Translations under genes and position numbers: made by a program
Part shown: in pieces, positions 6,581-13,361 of the stretch
Layout: every line of letters begins with the position of its first letter
Position numbering within the stretch: the first letter of the stretch is position 1
Notes under the pieces: generated by a model
What the model saw: the letters and a program-made list of their open reading frames with translations, nothing else
Database searches by the model: none
What the model was told of the DNA's origin: nothing
Source: Actinomycetota bacterium
Lineage (GTDB): Bacteria; Actinomycetota; Thermoleophilia; Solirubrobacterales; 70-9
Assembly: GCA_018268695.1 (NCBI GenBank)
Contig: JAFDWD010000835.1
Span: 1-18,147 of the forward strand
Direction of reading: 5' to 3'
Length of the DNA: 18,147 nt

Positions 6581-7955
6581 CGACCCCGGCGCCGATGCGG
6601 ATCAGCTTCTTGTTGACGAACTCGTCGGCCCCCAGGCGTCCGAGCTCGCGCCCGAAGCCGGACCGCTTCACCCCACCGAAGGGAAGCTCAGGTTCGGCGA
6701 CCCCGACGAGATTGACGAAGACCATGCCGACATCGAGCCCTTCGGCGACCCGTTCGGCCTGCGCGGGGTCGTCCGTCATGACATAGGAGCCGAGGCCGAA
6801 CGGGGTGTCGTTGGCGAGAGCGACCGCCGACTCCTCGGAATCGACCTTGTAGACCTGGGCGACCGGGCCAAAGAACTCTTCACGGGCGGCCTCGGCGTCG
6901 GGCGCGATGTCGGTCAGCAGCGTCGGCCGGAAGTAGTTGCCCTCCCGCGTCCCGCCGGTCACCAGAGTCGCGCCCGCGGCGACGGCACGGCGCACCTGCT
7001 CCTCCAGCCGCTCCGCCGCGGCGGCCGAGGAGAGCGGCCCGATCGCCGTCTCGGGCGACGCCGGATCGCCGGGCTCGACCGCGGCGAATGCTGCCGCCAG
7101 CTTCTCCACGAACGGCTCGTAGACCTCGTCGAGGACGATCATCCGCTTCGCCGAGTTGCAGGCCTGCCCGGCGTTGCGCAGGCGGCCGGCGACGGCGGCG
7201 GCGACGGCCGCGTCGAGGTTCTCGACCTGGAGGACGAGGAAGGGGTCGGAGCCGCCCAGCTCCAGCACGACCTTCTTCAGGTTGCGACCGGCGATCTCGG
7301 CGACCGCCGCCCCCGCCCGCTCGGAACCGGTCACCGAGACCCCCCGCACGCGCGGATCGCCGATCACCCACTCGATCTGAGCCTCGTCGGCGAAGACGTT
7401 CTCGTAGGCGCCCGCCGGAAGACCCGCGTCGACGAAGATCGACGCGATCGCCTCCGCGGATTCCGGGCACTGCGGAGCGTGCTTCAGCAGGATCGTGTTG
7501 CCGATGATCAGGTTGGGCCCGGCGAATCGGGCCACCTGGTAGTAGGGGAAGTTCCACGGCATGATCCCGAGCAGCACGCCGAGCGAGCCGCGTCGCACCA
7601 CCGCGCTTCCCTCGCCCGACACCTCGATCGGCTCGTCCGCCATCAGCTCGGCGGCGCGCTCCGCGTAGTACGCGTAGATGCGCGCCACGTAGTCGACCTC
7701 GCCGAGTGCCTGCACCACCGGCTTGCCCATCTCCCGACCGATGATCGCGGCGAGCATCTCGCGGCGATCGGCATGCAGCTCGCCGACCCGCCGGACGAGC
7801 GCGGCCCGCTCGGCGAGAGGCCTCTTCGCCCAGTCGCCGTGGGCGCGGTCGGCCCGACCGATGGCCTCCCTGAGTGCGCCGTCGTCGATGAGCGGGTACT
7901 CGCGGACGATGTCTCCGGTCGACGGATCGGTCACCGCATAACGACTAGTTGCCAA
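6576..7955 (-). CDS. Aldehyde dehydrogenase, Sad/YneI-like succinate-semialdehyde dehydrogenase family
   Basis: A 459-residue NAD(P)-dependent aldehyde dehydrogenase and last gene of the TetR-linked operon. The complete catalytic set is present: N135 in PWNFP, K158 in LLKHA, E232 in LELGGSDPF and the nucleophile C266 in NAGQACNSAKR. LLKHA and ELGGSDPF are typical of the Sad/YneI branch rather than GabD. The chosen start is a TTG at 7955 with GAGAGGAAGGAAAG just upstream, inside the end of the ligase gene; the two genes overlap by 11 nt. A GTG seven codons later lacks a ribosome-binding site. In this operon it probably oxidises an aldehyde to the acid that the adjacent ligase activates, although succinate semialdehyde remains possible. 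Enzyme class is certain, substrate is not. Confidence 0.92.
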   Translation of the reverse strand: MATSRYAVTDPSTGDIVREYPLIDDGALREAIGRADRAHGDWAKRPLAERAALVRRVGELHADRREMLAAIIGREMGKPVVQALGEVDYVARIYAYYAERAAELMADEPIEVSGEGSAVVRRGSLGVLLGIMPWNFPYYQVARFAGPNLIIGNTILLKHAPQCPESAEAIASIFVDAGLPAGAYENVFADEAQIEWVIGDPRVRGVSVTGSERAGAAVAEIAGRNLKKVVLELGGSDPFLVLQVENLDAAVAAAVAGRLRNAGQACNSAKRMIVLDEVYEPFVEKLAAAFAAVEPGDPASPETAIGPLSSAAAAERLEEQVRRAVAAGATLVTGGTREGNYFRPTLLTDIAPDAEAAREEFFGPVAQVYKVDSEESAVALANDTPFGLGSYVMTDDPAQAERVAEGLDVGMVFVNLVGVAEPELPFGGVKRSGFGRELGRLGADEFVNKKLIRIGAGVA

Positions 7956-9489
7956 GGCTTTCCTTCCTCTCGATGTCTGCGAAACGCTCGCGCAACTCCC
8001 GCTTCAACACCTTGCGGGTCGGGCCCAACGGCAGCTCGTCGACGAAGACGAAGAGCCGCGGGCGTTTGTGGCGGGCGACCCGCTCGCCGGCCCACTCGAG
8101 CAGCTCCTCCGCGGAGGGCGTGGCGGCCGGCTCGGCGACCACCACCGCGAGGATCTCTTCCCCGTGGGTGGGATGGGGGATGCCGACCACGGCGATCTGG
8201 GCGATCGCCGGATGGCGGGCGAGCACCTCCTCCACTTCGCGCGGGTAGACGTTGAAGCCGCCGCGTAGGATCAGGTCCTTCTTGCGGCCGACCACGTGGC
8301 GGAAGCCGTCGGGGTCCTTGACACCGACATCGCCGGTGCGAAACCAGCCGTCGACCATGGCCGCCGCCGTGTCCTCGGGCCGGTCGAGGTAGCCGGCGAA
8401 GATGTTGTGCCCGCGGATCACGATCTCGCCTTTCTCCTCCGGGCCGAGCAGCTCGATCCGGTCCTCGACGTCGGCGGCGGCGATCTCGACCTCGACGCCC
8501 CAGAGCGGCTGGCCGATCGAGCCCGCGCGCACCCCCAGCTCGGTGTGGTTGACGCTTGCCGTCGGCGAGGTCTCCGAGAGGCCGTAGCCCTCCTGGATGA
8601 GGCACCCGAAACGGGCCTCGAAGGCCTCCAGGACGGCGACCGGGAGCGGGGCCCCGCCGCAGATGCACATCCGCAGGGTCGGTGCCTCCTCCCCGGGACC
8701 GAGCGCCTCGAGCAGGGCCACGTACATGGTCGGGACGCCGACCATGACCTCGATCCCATGGCGGCGCATCAGGTCCAGCGCCTCGCGGGCGTCGAAGCGC
8801 CGCTGCAGGACGACGCGGGCGCCGAGCAGGAAGGCCGAGTTCAGTGCGACGGTCTGGCCGAAGGTGTGGAAGAGCGGCAGGCAGCCGAGCACGACGTCCT
8901 CGCGGCGGAAGCTGTTGGCGAGGAAAGCGTTGACGAAGCAGTTCATCACCAGGTTCAGCTGGGTGAGCACGGCTCCCTTCGGCCGTCCGGTGGTGCCGCT
9001 GGTGTAAAAGACGACGGCCGGGTCGAGCGGCTCGCGCGCGGCCGCGGCGGCGCGCGGCCGGGCCGCGGCGGCGCGGGTCGCCAGGTCCGCGGCGCTGCCG
9101 TCGCGGAGGGCGATCGCCTCGCATTCGGAGCTTGCCGCGGCGGCCCTGAGCGTGCCGCCGAACTCCGCGTCGAACAAGGCCAGGCGGGCGTCGCTGTCGC
9201 CGAGCAGGCCGGCGATCTCGTCCTCGACCAACATCGGCGGGATCGGCACGACGACCGCGCCCGTGGCGAGGATCGCGTAGTAGGCGGTGACGAAGTCGAC
9301 CGAGTTCGGCGCGAGCAGCGCGACGCGGTCGCCCTCGACGACCCCCAGTCGGTCGAGCACCGCGGCGCGCCGCGCCGCCTCCTCCCAGAGCTCCGCGTAG
9401 GTCACCTCGACGTCGCCCTCGACCACGGCGACGCGCTCCGGCGTCCTCCAGGCCGATTCGCGCAGGATCGAGGAGAGTGCGAGCCGCAT
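7945..9489 (-). CDS. Acyl-CoA ligase (AMP-forming, adenylate-forming superfamily)
   Basis: A 514-residue acid:CoA ligase that would activate a carboxylic acid via an acyl-adenylate. Core motifs in order are the P-loop YTSGTTGRPKG (162-172), GYGLSET (301-307), WFRTGDVG (382-389), GRKKDLILRGGFNVYP (401-416) and the C-terminal lysine segment PLGPTRKVLKREL. In that last motif the residue before the catalytic Lys (K493) is Arg instead of the usual Gly. The ATG at 9489 is 1 nt after the acyl-CoA dehydrogenase stop with only a weak ribosome-binding site, so translation is probably coupled. It resembles medium- or long-chain fatty acid CoA ligases of actinobacteria. Chain length and branching preference cannot be read from the sequence. 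Confidence 0.92.
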   Translation of the reverse strand: MRLALSSILRESAWRTPERVAVVEGDVEVTYAELWEEAARRAAVLDRLGVVEGDRVALLAPNSVDFVTAYYAILATGAVVVPIPPMLVEDEIAGLLGDSDARLALFDAEFGGTLRAAAASSECEAIALRDGSAADLATRAAAARPRAAAAAREPLDPAVVFYTSGTTGRPKGAVLTQLNLVMNCFVNAFLANSFRREDVVLGCLPLFHTFGQTVALNSAFLLGARVVLQRRFDAREALDLMRRHGIEVMVGVPTMYVALLEALGPGEEAPTLRMCICGGAPLPVAVLEAFEARFGCLIQEGYGLSETSPTASVNHTELGVRAGSIGQPLWGVEVEIAAADVEDRIELLGPEEKGEIVIRGHNIFAGYLDRPEDTAAAMVDGWFRTGDVGVKDPDGFRHVVGRKKDLILRGGFNVYPREVEEVLARHPAIAQIAVVGIPHPTHGEEILAVVVAEPAATPSAEELLEWAGERVARHKRPRLFVFVDELPLGPTRKVLKRELRERFADIERKESLGN

Positions 9490-9490
9490 G

Positions 9491-10660
9491 TCAGGCCAGG
9501 TGGCCGCCGACCCGGCGGCGTCCGGAGAGCAGGTTGCGGGCGATCGCGCGGCGCTGGATCTCGTCGGTGCCCTCGAAGATCCGCCACAGCCGCACCTCGC
9601 GGTACCAGCGCTCGATCGGCAGCTCGCGGGTGTAGCCGACGCCGCCGTGGATCTGCATCACCCGGTCGACGACGCGGTTGGCCATCGTCGCCCCCGAGAG
9701 CTTCGCCATCGAGGACTGGTGGCGCGGGTCGCGGCCCTGGTCGACGGTCCAGGCGGCGAGCAGGACCAGCCAGCGGGCGCTCTCGAGCTCCACCTCCGAG
9801 TCGGCGATCATCGCCTGGATCATCTGGTGATCGCCGATCGGGCTGCCGAACGTCTCCCGCTGGTTGGCGTACTCGATCGCCATCCCGAGCAGCCGCTCGG
9901 CGGCGCCGATCGCCACCGAGGGGATCACGTAGCGACCGCGGCCGATCCACTCCATCGCCAGCTTGAAGCCTTCGCCGACCTCACCGAGCACGTTGGCGGC
10001 GGGCACGCGGACCTCTTCGAAGCTCATCGAGATCGGGCGGGCCGGCCCCATCGTCTCGATCGGCGCCGAGGTCCACCCCATGTCGCGGTCGACGATGAAG
10101 GCGGTGAAGCCGCCGCGGTACCCCAGGTCGGGGTCGGTGACCGCGATCACGATCGCGAAATCGGCCTCCTGCCCGCGGGTGATGAAGGTCTTCTCCCCGT
10201 GCAGGATCCAGTCGTCACCGTCGCGGCGGGCACGCATCCGGATCGCGGTCAGGTCCGAGCCCGCGTCGGGCTCGGTGACGGCGAAGCAGGAGGCACGGGT
10301 GCCCTCGATCGCCGGCAGCAGGTAGGTCTGCTGCTGGCGCTCGTCGGCCTTGTAGAGGATGACGTCGGTCTCGCCGCCGAACGCGAAGGGGACGAAGGTG
10401 CGGCCGACCTCGGTCCAGATCAGGCTCTGCGTCACCGCGGGCAGCTCGGCGCCGCCGTAACGGGCCGGGGTGCCGAGGCCCCAGAAGCCGAACTCGCGGG
10501 CCCGTGCCTGGAGCGCCCGCAGCTCCTCGTGCGGCAGGCCCGATTCCCCGCGGCGCTCACGCTGCAGCACCTCCGGCTCGAGCGGCATCACCTCCTTCTC
10601 GATGAAGGAGCGGGCGGTCGCCCGGATCGAATGCTGCTCGTCTGAAAGCGCGAAGTCCAT
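9491..10660 (-). CDS. Acyl-CoA dehydrogenase
   Basis: A 389-residue FAD-dependent acyl-CoA dehydrogenase, the first oxidation of beta-oxidation. It has the FAD/substrate strand CFAVTEPDAGSDLTAIR (125-141), KTFITRGQEAD (157-167), the RETFGSPIGDHQ motif (268-279), MQIHGGVGYTRE (335-346) and the catalytic glutamate E363 in FEGTDEIQR, the position used by medium- and short-chain enzymes. The ATG at 10660 follows ACGGAGAACCAG. It lies 27 nt after the SDR gene and 1 nt before the ligase gene in the same operon. The electron-transferring flavoprotein it would use is not in the window. Confidence 0.93.
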   Translation of the reverse strand: MDFALSDEQHSIRATARSFIEKEVMPLEPEVLQRERRGESGLPHEELRALQARAREFGFWGLGTPARYGGAELPAVTQSLIWTEVGRTFVPFAFGGETDVILYKADERQQQTYLLPAIEGTRASCFAVTEPDAGSDLTAIRMRARRDGDDWILHGEKTFITRGQEADFAIVIAVTDPDLGYRGGFTAFIVDRDMGWTSAPIETMGPARPISMSFEEVRVPAANVLGEVGEGFKLAMEWIGRGRYVIPSVAIGAAERLLGMAIEYANQRETFGSPIGDHQMIQAMIADSEVELESARWLVLLAAWTVDQGRDPRHQSSMAKLSGATMANRVVDRVMQIHGGVGYTRELPIERWYREVRLWRIFEGTDEIQRRAIARNLLSGRRRVGGHLA

Positions 10661-10687
10661 CTGGTTCTCCGTTCCGGTGGCCGCCCC

Positions 10688-11455
10688 TCAGCGGGCGCCA
10701 CCGTTGATTTCGATCGTCTGGCCGCTCACGTAGGCGGCGTCGTCAGAGGCGAGAAAGGCGACGACGGAGGCGACGTCGGCGGGGGTGCCGACCCGCCGCA
10801 GGGGCGTCGCCGCCGCTGCTTTCGCGCGGTGCTCCTCCGGGTCGAGGCCGAGCCGACGGGCGGTCGCGTCGGTCATCTCGGTCGCGATGTAGCCGGGAGC
10901 GACGGCGTTGGCGCGGATGCCGAACGGCCCCAGCTCGAGCGCCAGCGTCGAGGTGAGCCCGCGGATGCCGGCCTTGGCGGCGCTGTAGTTGGCCTGGCCG
11001 CGGTTGCCGAGCGCCGAGCGGCTGGAGAGGTTGACGATCGCGCCCCGCCGTGCCTCGACCATCGCCCGTTGGGCGGCCCGGGAGCAGAGAAAGGCGCTCT
11101 TCAGGTTGACGTCGATGACGGTGTCCCAGTCGTCCTCGTCGAGCTTGAAGATCAGGTTGTCGCGGGTGATCCCGGCGTTGTTGACGAGGACATCGAGCCT
11201 GCCGTGGCGATCGACGGCAGCGGCGACCACGGCATCGACGGCGTCGGCGTCGGTCACGTCGGCCGCCGCGAACTCGGCCGCCCGGCCCGTTGCGCGAAGT
11301 GCCTCGGCGGTCTCCTCACCGGCCGGGTCGCGGTCGACGAGGACCACCGTCGCTCCCTCCGCGGCGAGCCGCCCCGCGATCGCGGCCCCGATCCCGCGGG
11401 CCGCTCCGGTGACGACCGCCACCTGCGCCGCGAAACGCCCTGTCCCCTCTGTCAT
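10688..11455 (-). CDS. Short-chain dehydrogenase/reductase (FabG-like, probably NAD-dependent 3-hydroxyacyl or alcohol dehydrogenase)
   Basis: A 255-residue classical SDR and first gene of the operon. Motifs: TGAARGIG (16-23), NNAG (92-95), N117, S144/S145, Y157xxxK161 and the closing SGQTIEINGG. An aspartate (D41) at the end of the second strand is the usual mark of NAD(H) over NADP(H). The ATG at 11455 has AGAGAGGGGATCGGG upstream. Given acyl-CoA dehydrogenase and ligase downstream, oxidation of a 3-hydroxyacyl-CoA is a good guess; oxidation of an alcohol feeding the aldehyde dehydrogenase is an alternative. Divergent from a TetR gene 58 bp away. Confidence 0.92.
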   Translation of the reverse strand: MTEGTGRFAAQVAVVTGAARGIGAAIAGRLAAEGATVVLVDRDPAGEETAEALRATGRAAEFAAADVTDADAVDAVVAAAVDRHGRLDVLVNNAGITRDNLIFKLDEDDWDTVIDVNLKSAFLCSRAAQRAMVEARRGAIVNLSSRSALGNRGQANYSAAKAGIRGLTSTLALELGPFGIRANAVAPGYIATEMTDATARRLGLDPEEHRAKAAAATPLRRVGTPADVASVVAFLASDDAAYVSGQTIEINGGAR

Positions 11456-11472
11456 CCCGATCCCCTCTCTAC

Positions 11473-11510
11473 CTAACGTTGTTAGTTAACGATCTTACTA
11501 ACATTGGTAG
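11473..11510. promoter_or_regulatory. Tandem TetR-type operators in the SDR/TetR divergent gap
   Basis: Two 13-bp dyads, CTAACGTTGTTAG (11473-11485) and CTAACATTGGTAG (11498-11510), match at 11 of 13 positions with centres 25 bp apart. The first is a perfect 5-bp inverted repeat around 3 bp; the second has one arm mismatch. Between them TGTTAGT (11480-11486) and ACTAACA (11497-11503) form another 7-bp inverted pair. The AT-rich block fills most of the 58-bp gap, so a bound repressor would cover promoters in both directions. This is the expected place for autoregulation by the adjacent TetR protein. Confidence 0.7.
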
Positions 11511-11513
11511 AAG

Positions 11514-12134
11514 ATGCCTGACGCCGCGCCGCTGACCAAAGACCGAATCGTCCAGGCGGCCCTCGATCTGATCGACCACGACGGCCTGGAAGCGACGACG
11601 ATGCGCCGTCTGGCCGAGGAGCTCGGCGTGCAGGCGCCGTCCCTCTACAACCACATGCGCTCGAAGCAGGCCTTGCTCGACGCGGTTGCCGAGCACGTCT
11701 TCGAAGCGGTCGACACGTCGGCGTTTCAGCGCCTCGGTTGGCGCGAGGCCCTGGAGTCCTGGGCGTGGTCCTACTACGAGGCGCTGTCGGCCCATCCGAA
11801 CCTGGTCCCGCATCTGGTCGTCGCCTTCGGTCGTCTCGACGCCGCCCTGTCGCGAGCGGACCAGGTGTACGCCGGCCTACGCCAGGCCGGCTGGTCGGCT
11901 TCGCGGGCCACCCGCATCGCCGCCGGGATGCGATACGCCGTCTACGGCGCCGCCCTCGGCTCGTTCGCGAGGGGCTTCACTCCCCGGGCGGTCACGTTTC
12001 CCCACCTGCACGAAATCGAGCGGATGCAGGCCCACTCGGAGCGGGTCGATCGCGGCGCCCTGCGACTGCTGATCGAGAACTATCTCGACGGACTCGAATC
12101 GATCGCGCCGCCCGCTCGCGGCACCGGCGACTGA
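11514..12134 (+). CDS. TetR/AcrR-family transcriptional repressor
   Basis: A 206-residue one-component regulator. The N-terminal helix-turn-helix spans about residues 28-50, with TTMRRLAEELGVQAPSLYNH closely matching the family's recognition helix, and the C-terminal all-helical domain resembles the TetR_C_1 type that binds a small ligand. It is divergent from the SDR operon and separated only by the putative operators, the classic layout for local repression relieved by a pathway intermediate such as an acyl-CoA or free acid. The ATG at 11514 starts 4 nt after the second dyad and has only a weak ribosome-binding site (GGTAGAAG), so the leader must be very short or absent. The ligand is inferred only from context. 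Confidence 0.92.
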   Translation: MPDAAPLTKDRIVQAALDLIDHDGLEATTMRRLAEELGVQAPSLYNHMRSKQALLDAVAEHVFEAVDTSAFQRLGWREALESWAWSYYEALSAHPNLVPHLVVAFGRLDAALSRADQVYAGLRQAGWSASRATRIAAGMRYAVYGAALGSFARGFTPRAVTFPHLHEIERMQAHSERVDRGALRLLIENYLDGLESIAPPARGTGD

Positions 12135-12148
12135 GCCCGCCGCCGTGA

Positions 12149-12180
12149 ATCGCCCCGGGACGATCACGTCCCGGGGCGAT
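12149..12180. terminator. Strong bidirectional hairpin between TetR and collagen-like genes
   Basis: ATCGCCCCGGGACG (12149-12162) and CGTCCCGGGGCGAT (12167-12180) form a perfect 14-bp stem with a 4-nt loop (ATCA). It sits 14 nt after the TetR stop and 8 nt beyond the stop of the convergent collagen-like gene, so it can serve both. There is no U-tract. Confidence 0.75.
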
Positions 12181-12188
12181 GGGAGAGG

Positions 12189-13211
12189 TCAGCTGGCGCT
12201 GATGCTGGCGCTGGCGTACATCGGGACCGTGTTGATCAGGCTGACGCCCTGTGACTCGATGCTGACGACGATCACGCCGCGCGTCTGGGCGGTCACCGGG
12301 ATCGACAGGCCGGTGGTGATCCCGCTCGAGACCGAGCCGATCGCGACCACGCCGGTGAGTGGCGGGGCCGCCGTGGCGACGGCTCCCGGGACCGGCGTGA
12401 AGATGTTGTCGGGAGTCGACGAGGTGTAGAGCTGAGCCTGGACCGTCACGGTCGTGCCGACCAGGGCCTGCGCCACCGTGGTGCTCGTGTAGACGGTGAT
12501 CGAATTGATCGTCTGGTCGACCGGGAACGTCTGCGCGGGGACGGTCTGTCCGGGCCCACCGGTCAGGTCCAACACGCCACCCGTCAACTGGGCCATGCCG
12601 GCCTGGTCGCCCTGGAGCGGCAGCACCGCCGCCATGCCCGGGAGGCCGCCGGCGATCGTCGTCGGCGCCACCGGTTCAGCGGAGCTGGCCGCGTAGACGA
12701 TGCTCGTGCCCGCCGGACCCGGAGCGCCTTCTTTGCCTTCTTTGCCTTCTTTGCCTTCTTTCCCTTCTTTGCCTTCAGGTCCGGGAGGCCCGGCGGGGCC
12801 TTCTTTTCCTTCCGGGCCGGTCGCACCGCCGCCGGTCCCCGCGGGGCCCTGCTTGCCTTCAGCACCGGTGGGGCCTGCTTTGCCGTCGGCCCCGGCGGGC
12901 CCGGCCTTGCCTTCGGCACCGGTCGCACCCTTCGGGCCGGTGGCGCCCTTGGGGCCGGTCGCGCCCCGCGGCCCCTTGGGGCCTCCTCCGGAATCGGCCC
13001 AGGAGATCTTGCGCTGGCCACCGGGACAGGTGGCGTCGGCCGAAGTCAGGTTGAGCGTCTTGTGGCTGCCCGCCACGCAGGCGTAGAAGCGCTGAGGCGA
13101 CGACGACCCGGTGGCGGCGAAGACCGAGACGGTCGATCCGATGACTACTGCGATCACAACGGCGACGAACAACGAGCGGCGTCGCCAGAGAATCCTCGGG
13201 CCTGTGTCCAT
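12189..13211 (-). CDS. Secreted or anchored collagen-like protein with BclB-type C-terminal domain
   Basis: A 340-residue protein in four parts. Residues 1-34 hold basic residues and a hydrophobic stretch (LFVAVVIAVVIGSTVSVFA), a signal peptide or anchor. Residues about 40-72 contain two cysteines (YACV...ATCPGG...ISW), an N-terminal module I associate with Thermoleophilia surface proteins. Gly-X-Y triplets follow: 16 at 77-124, an interruption, then 13 at 132-170, including five consecutive GKE. Residues about 171-340, with TTIAGGLPGMAAVLPL, NSITVYTSTT, VQAQLYTSSTPDN, GVVAIGSVSSGITTGLSIPV and SLINTVPMYASA, strongly resemble the BclB/exosporium C-terminal domain of Bacilli as I remember it. 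The frame is open far upstream, antisense to the hydrolase; the ATG at 13211 with AAGGAGAGAGGGC ahead of it is the real start. Probably a trimeric surface filament. Confidence 0.85.
   Translation of the reverse strand: MDTGPRILWRRRSLFVAVVIAVVIGSTVSVFAATGSSSPQRFYACVAGSHKTLNLTSADATCPGGQRKISWADSGGGPKGPRGATGPKGATGPKGATGAEGKAGPAGADGKAGPTGAEGKQGPAGTGGGATGPEGKEGPAGPPGPEGKEGKEGKEGKEGKEGAPGPAGTSIVYAASSAEPVAPTTIAGGLPGMAAVLPLQGDQAGMAQLTGGVLDLTGGPGQTVPAQTFPVDQTINSITVYTSTTVAQALVGTTVTVQAQLYTSSTPDNIFTPVPGAVATAAPPLTGVVAIGSVSSGITTGLSIPVTAQTRGVIVVSIESQGVSLINTVPMYASASISAS
12731..12775 (-). repeat. Five tandem 9-bp units encoding GKE
   Basis: Five adjacent copies of CTTTGCCTT (plus strand), the fourth with one G-to-C change, encode Gly-Lys-Glu triplets in the collagen-like gene. 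Codons are GGC/GGG AAA GAA, whereas most lysine and glutamate codons elsewhere in the window end in G. The near-identity at DNA level suggests recent expansion by slippage; a change in copy number keeps the frame. Confidence 0.9.
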
Positions 13212-13361
13212 GCCCTCTCTCCTTCGCTGAAGTTGCCGGCCTCGACTGCCGGACGAGTGGTATCCGCCTCGACAGCGTCGGCTGATTCCTTTAGCGCCGG
13301 GTGCGCTCGTGGACCCACATCTGTGGCGCGCGGCGGCGACTTCTCCTATGGTCGGCTGAGG
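13212..13361. other. Divergent intergenic region between collagen-like and hydrolase genes
   Basis: This 150-bp gap must hold promoters for both genes. The collagen-like gene has a clear ribosome-binding site next to its start. On the plus strand, TATGGT (13347-13352) could be a -10 box placing transcription almost at the hydrolase ATG, but no -35 box fits, so I do not call a promoter. No strong dyad or RNA structure was seen. Confidence 0.5.

Noticed and set aside
8296..9966. A long rightward open frame antisense to the acyl-CoA ligase and dehydrogenase
   Set aside because: No domain, crosses two genuine genes on the other strand, and has no ribosome-binding site.
12731..12775. The 9-bp tandem repeat as a CRISPR-like or regulatory array
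   Set aside because: Units are contiguous without spacers and encode in-frame collagen triplets.
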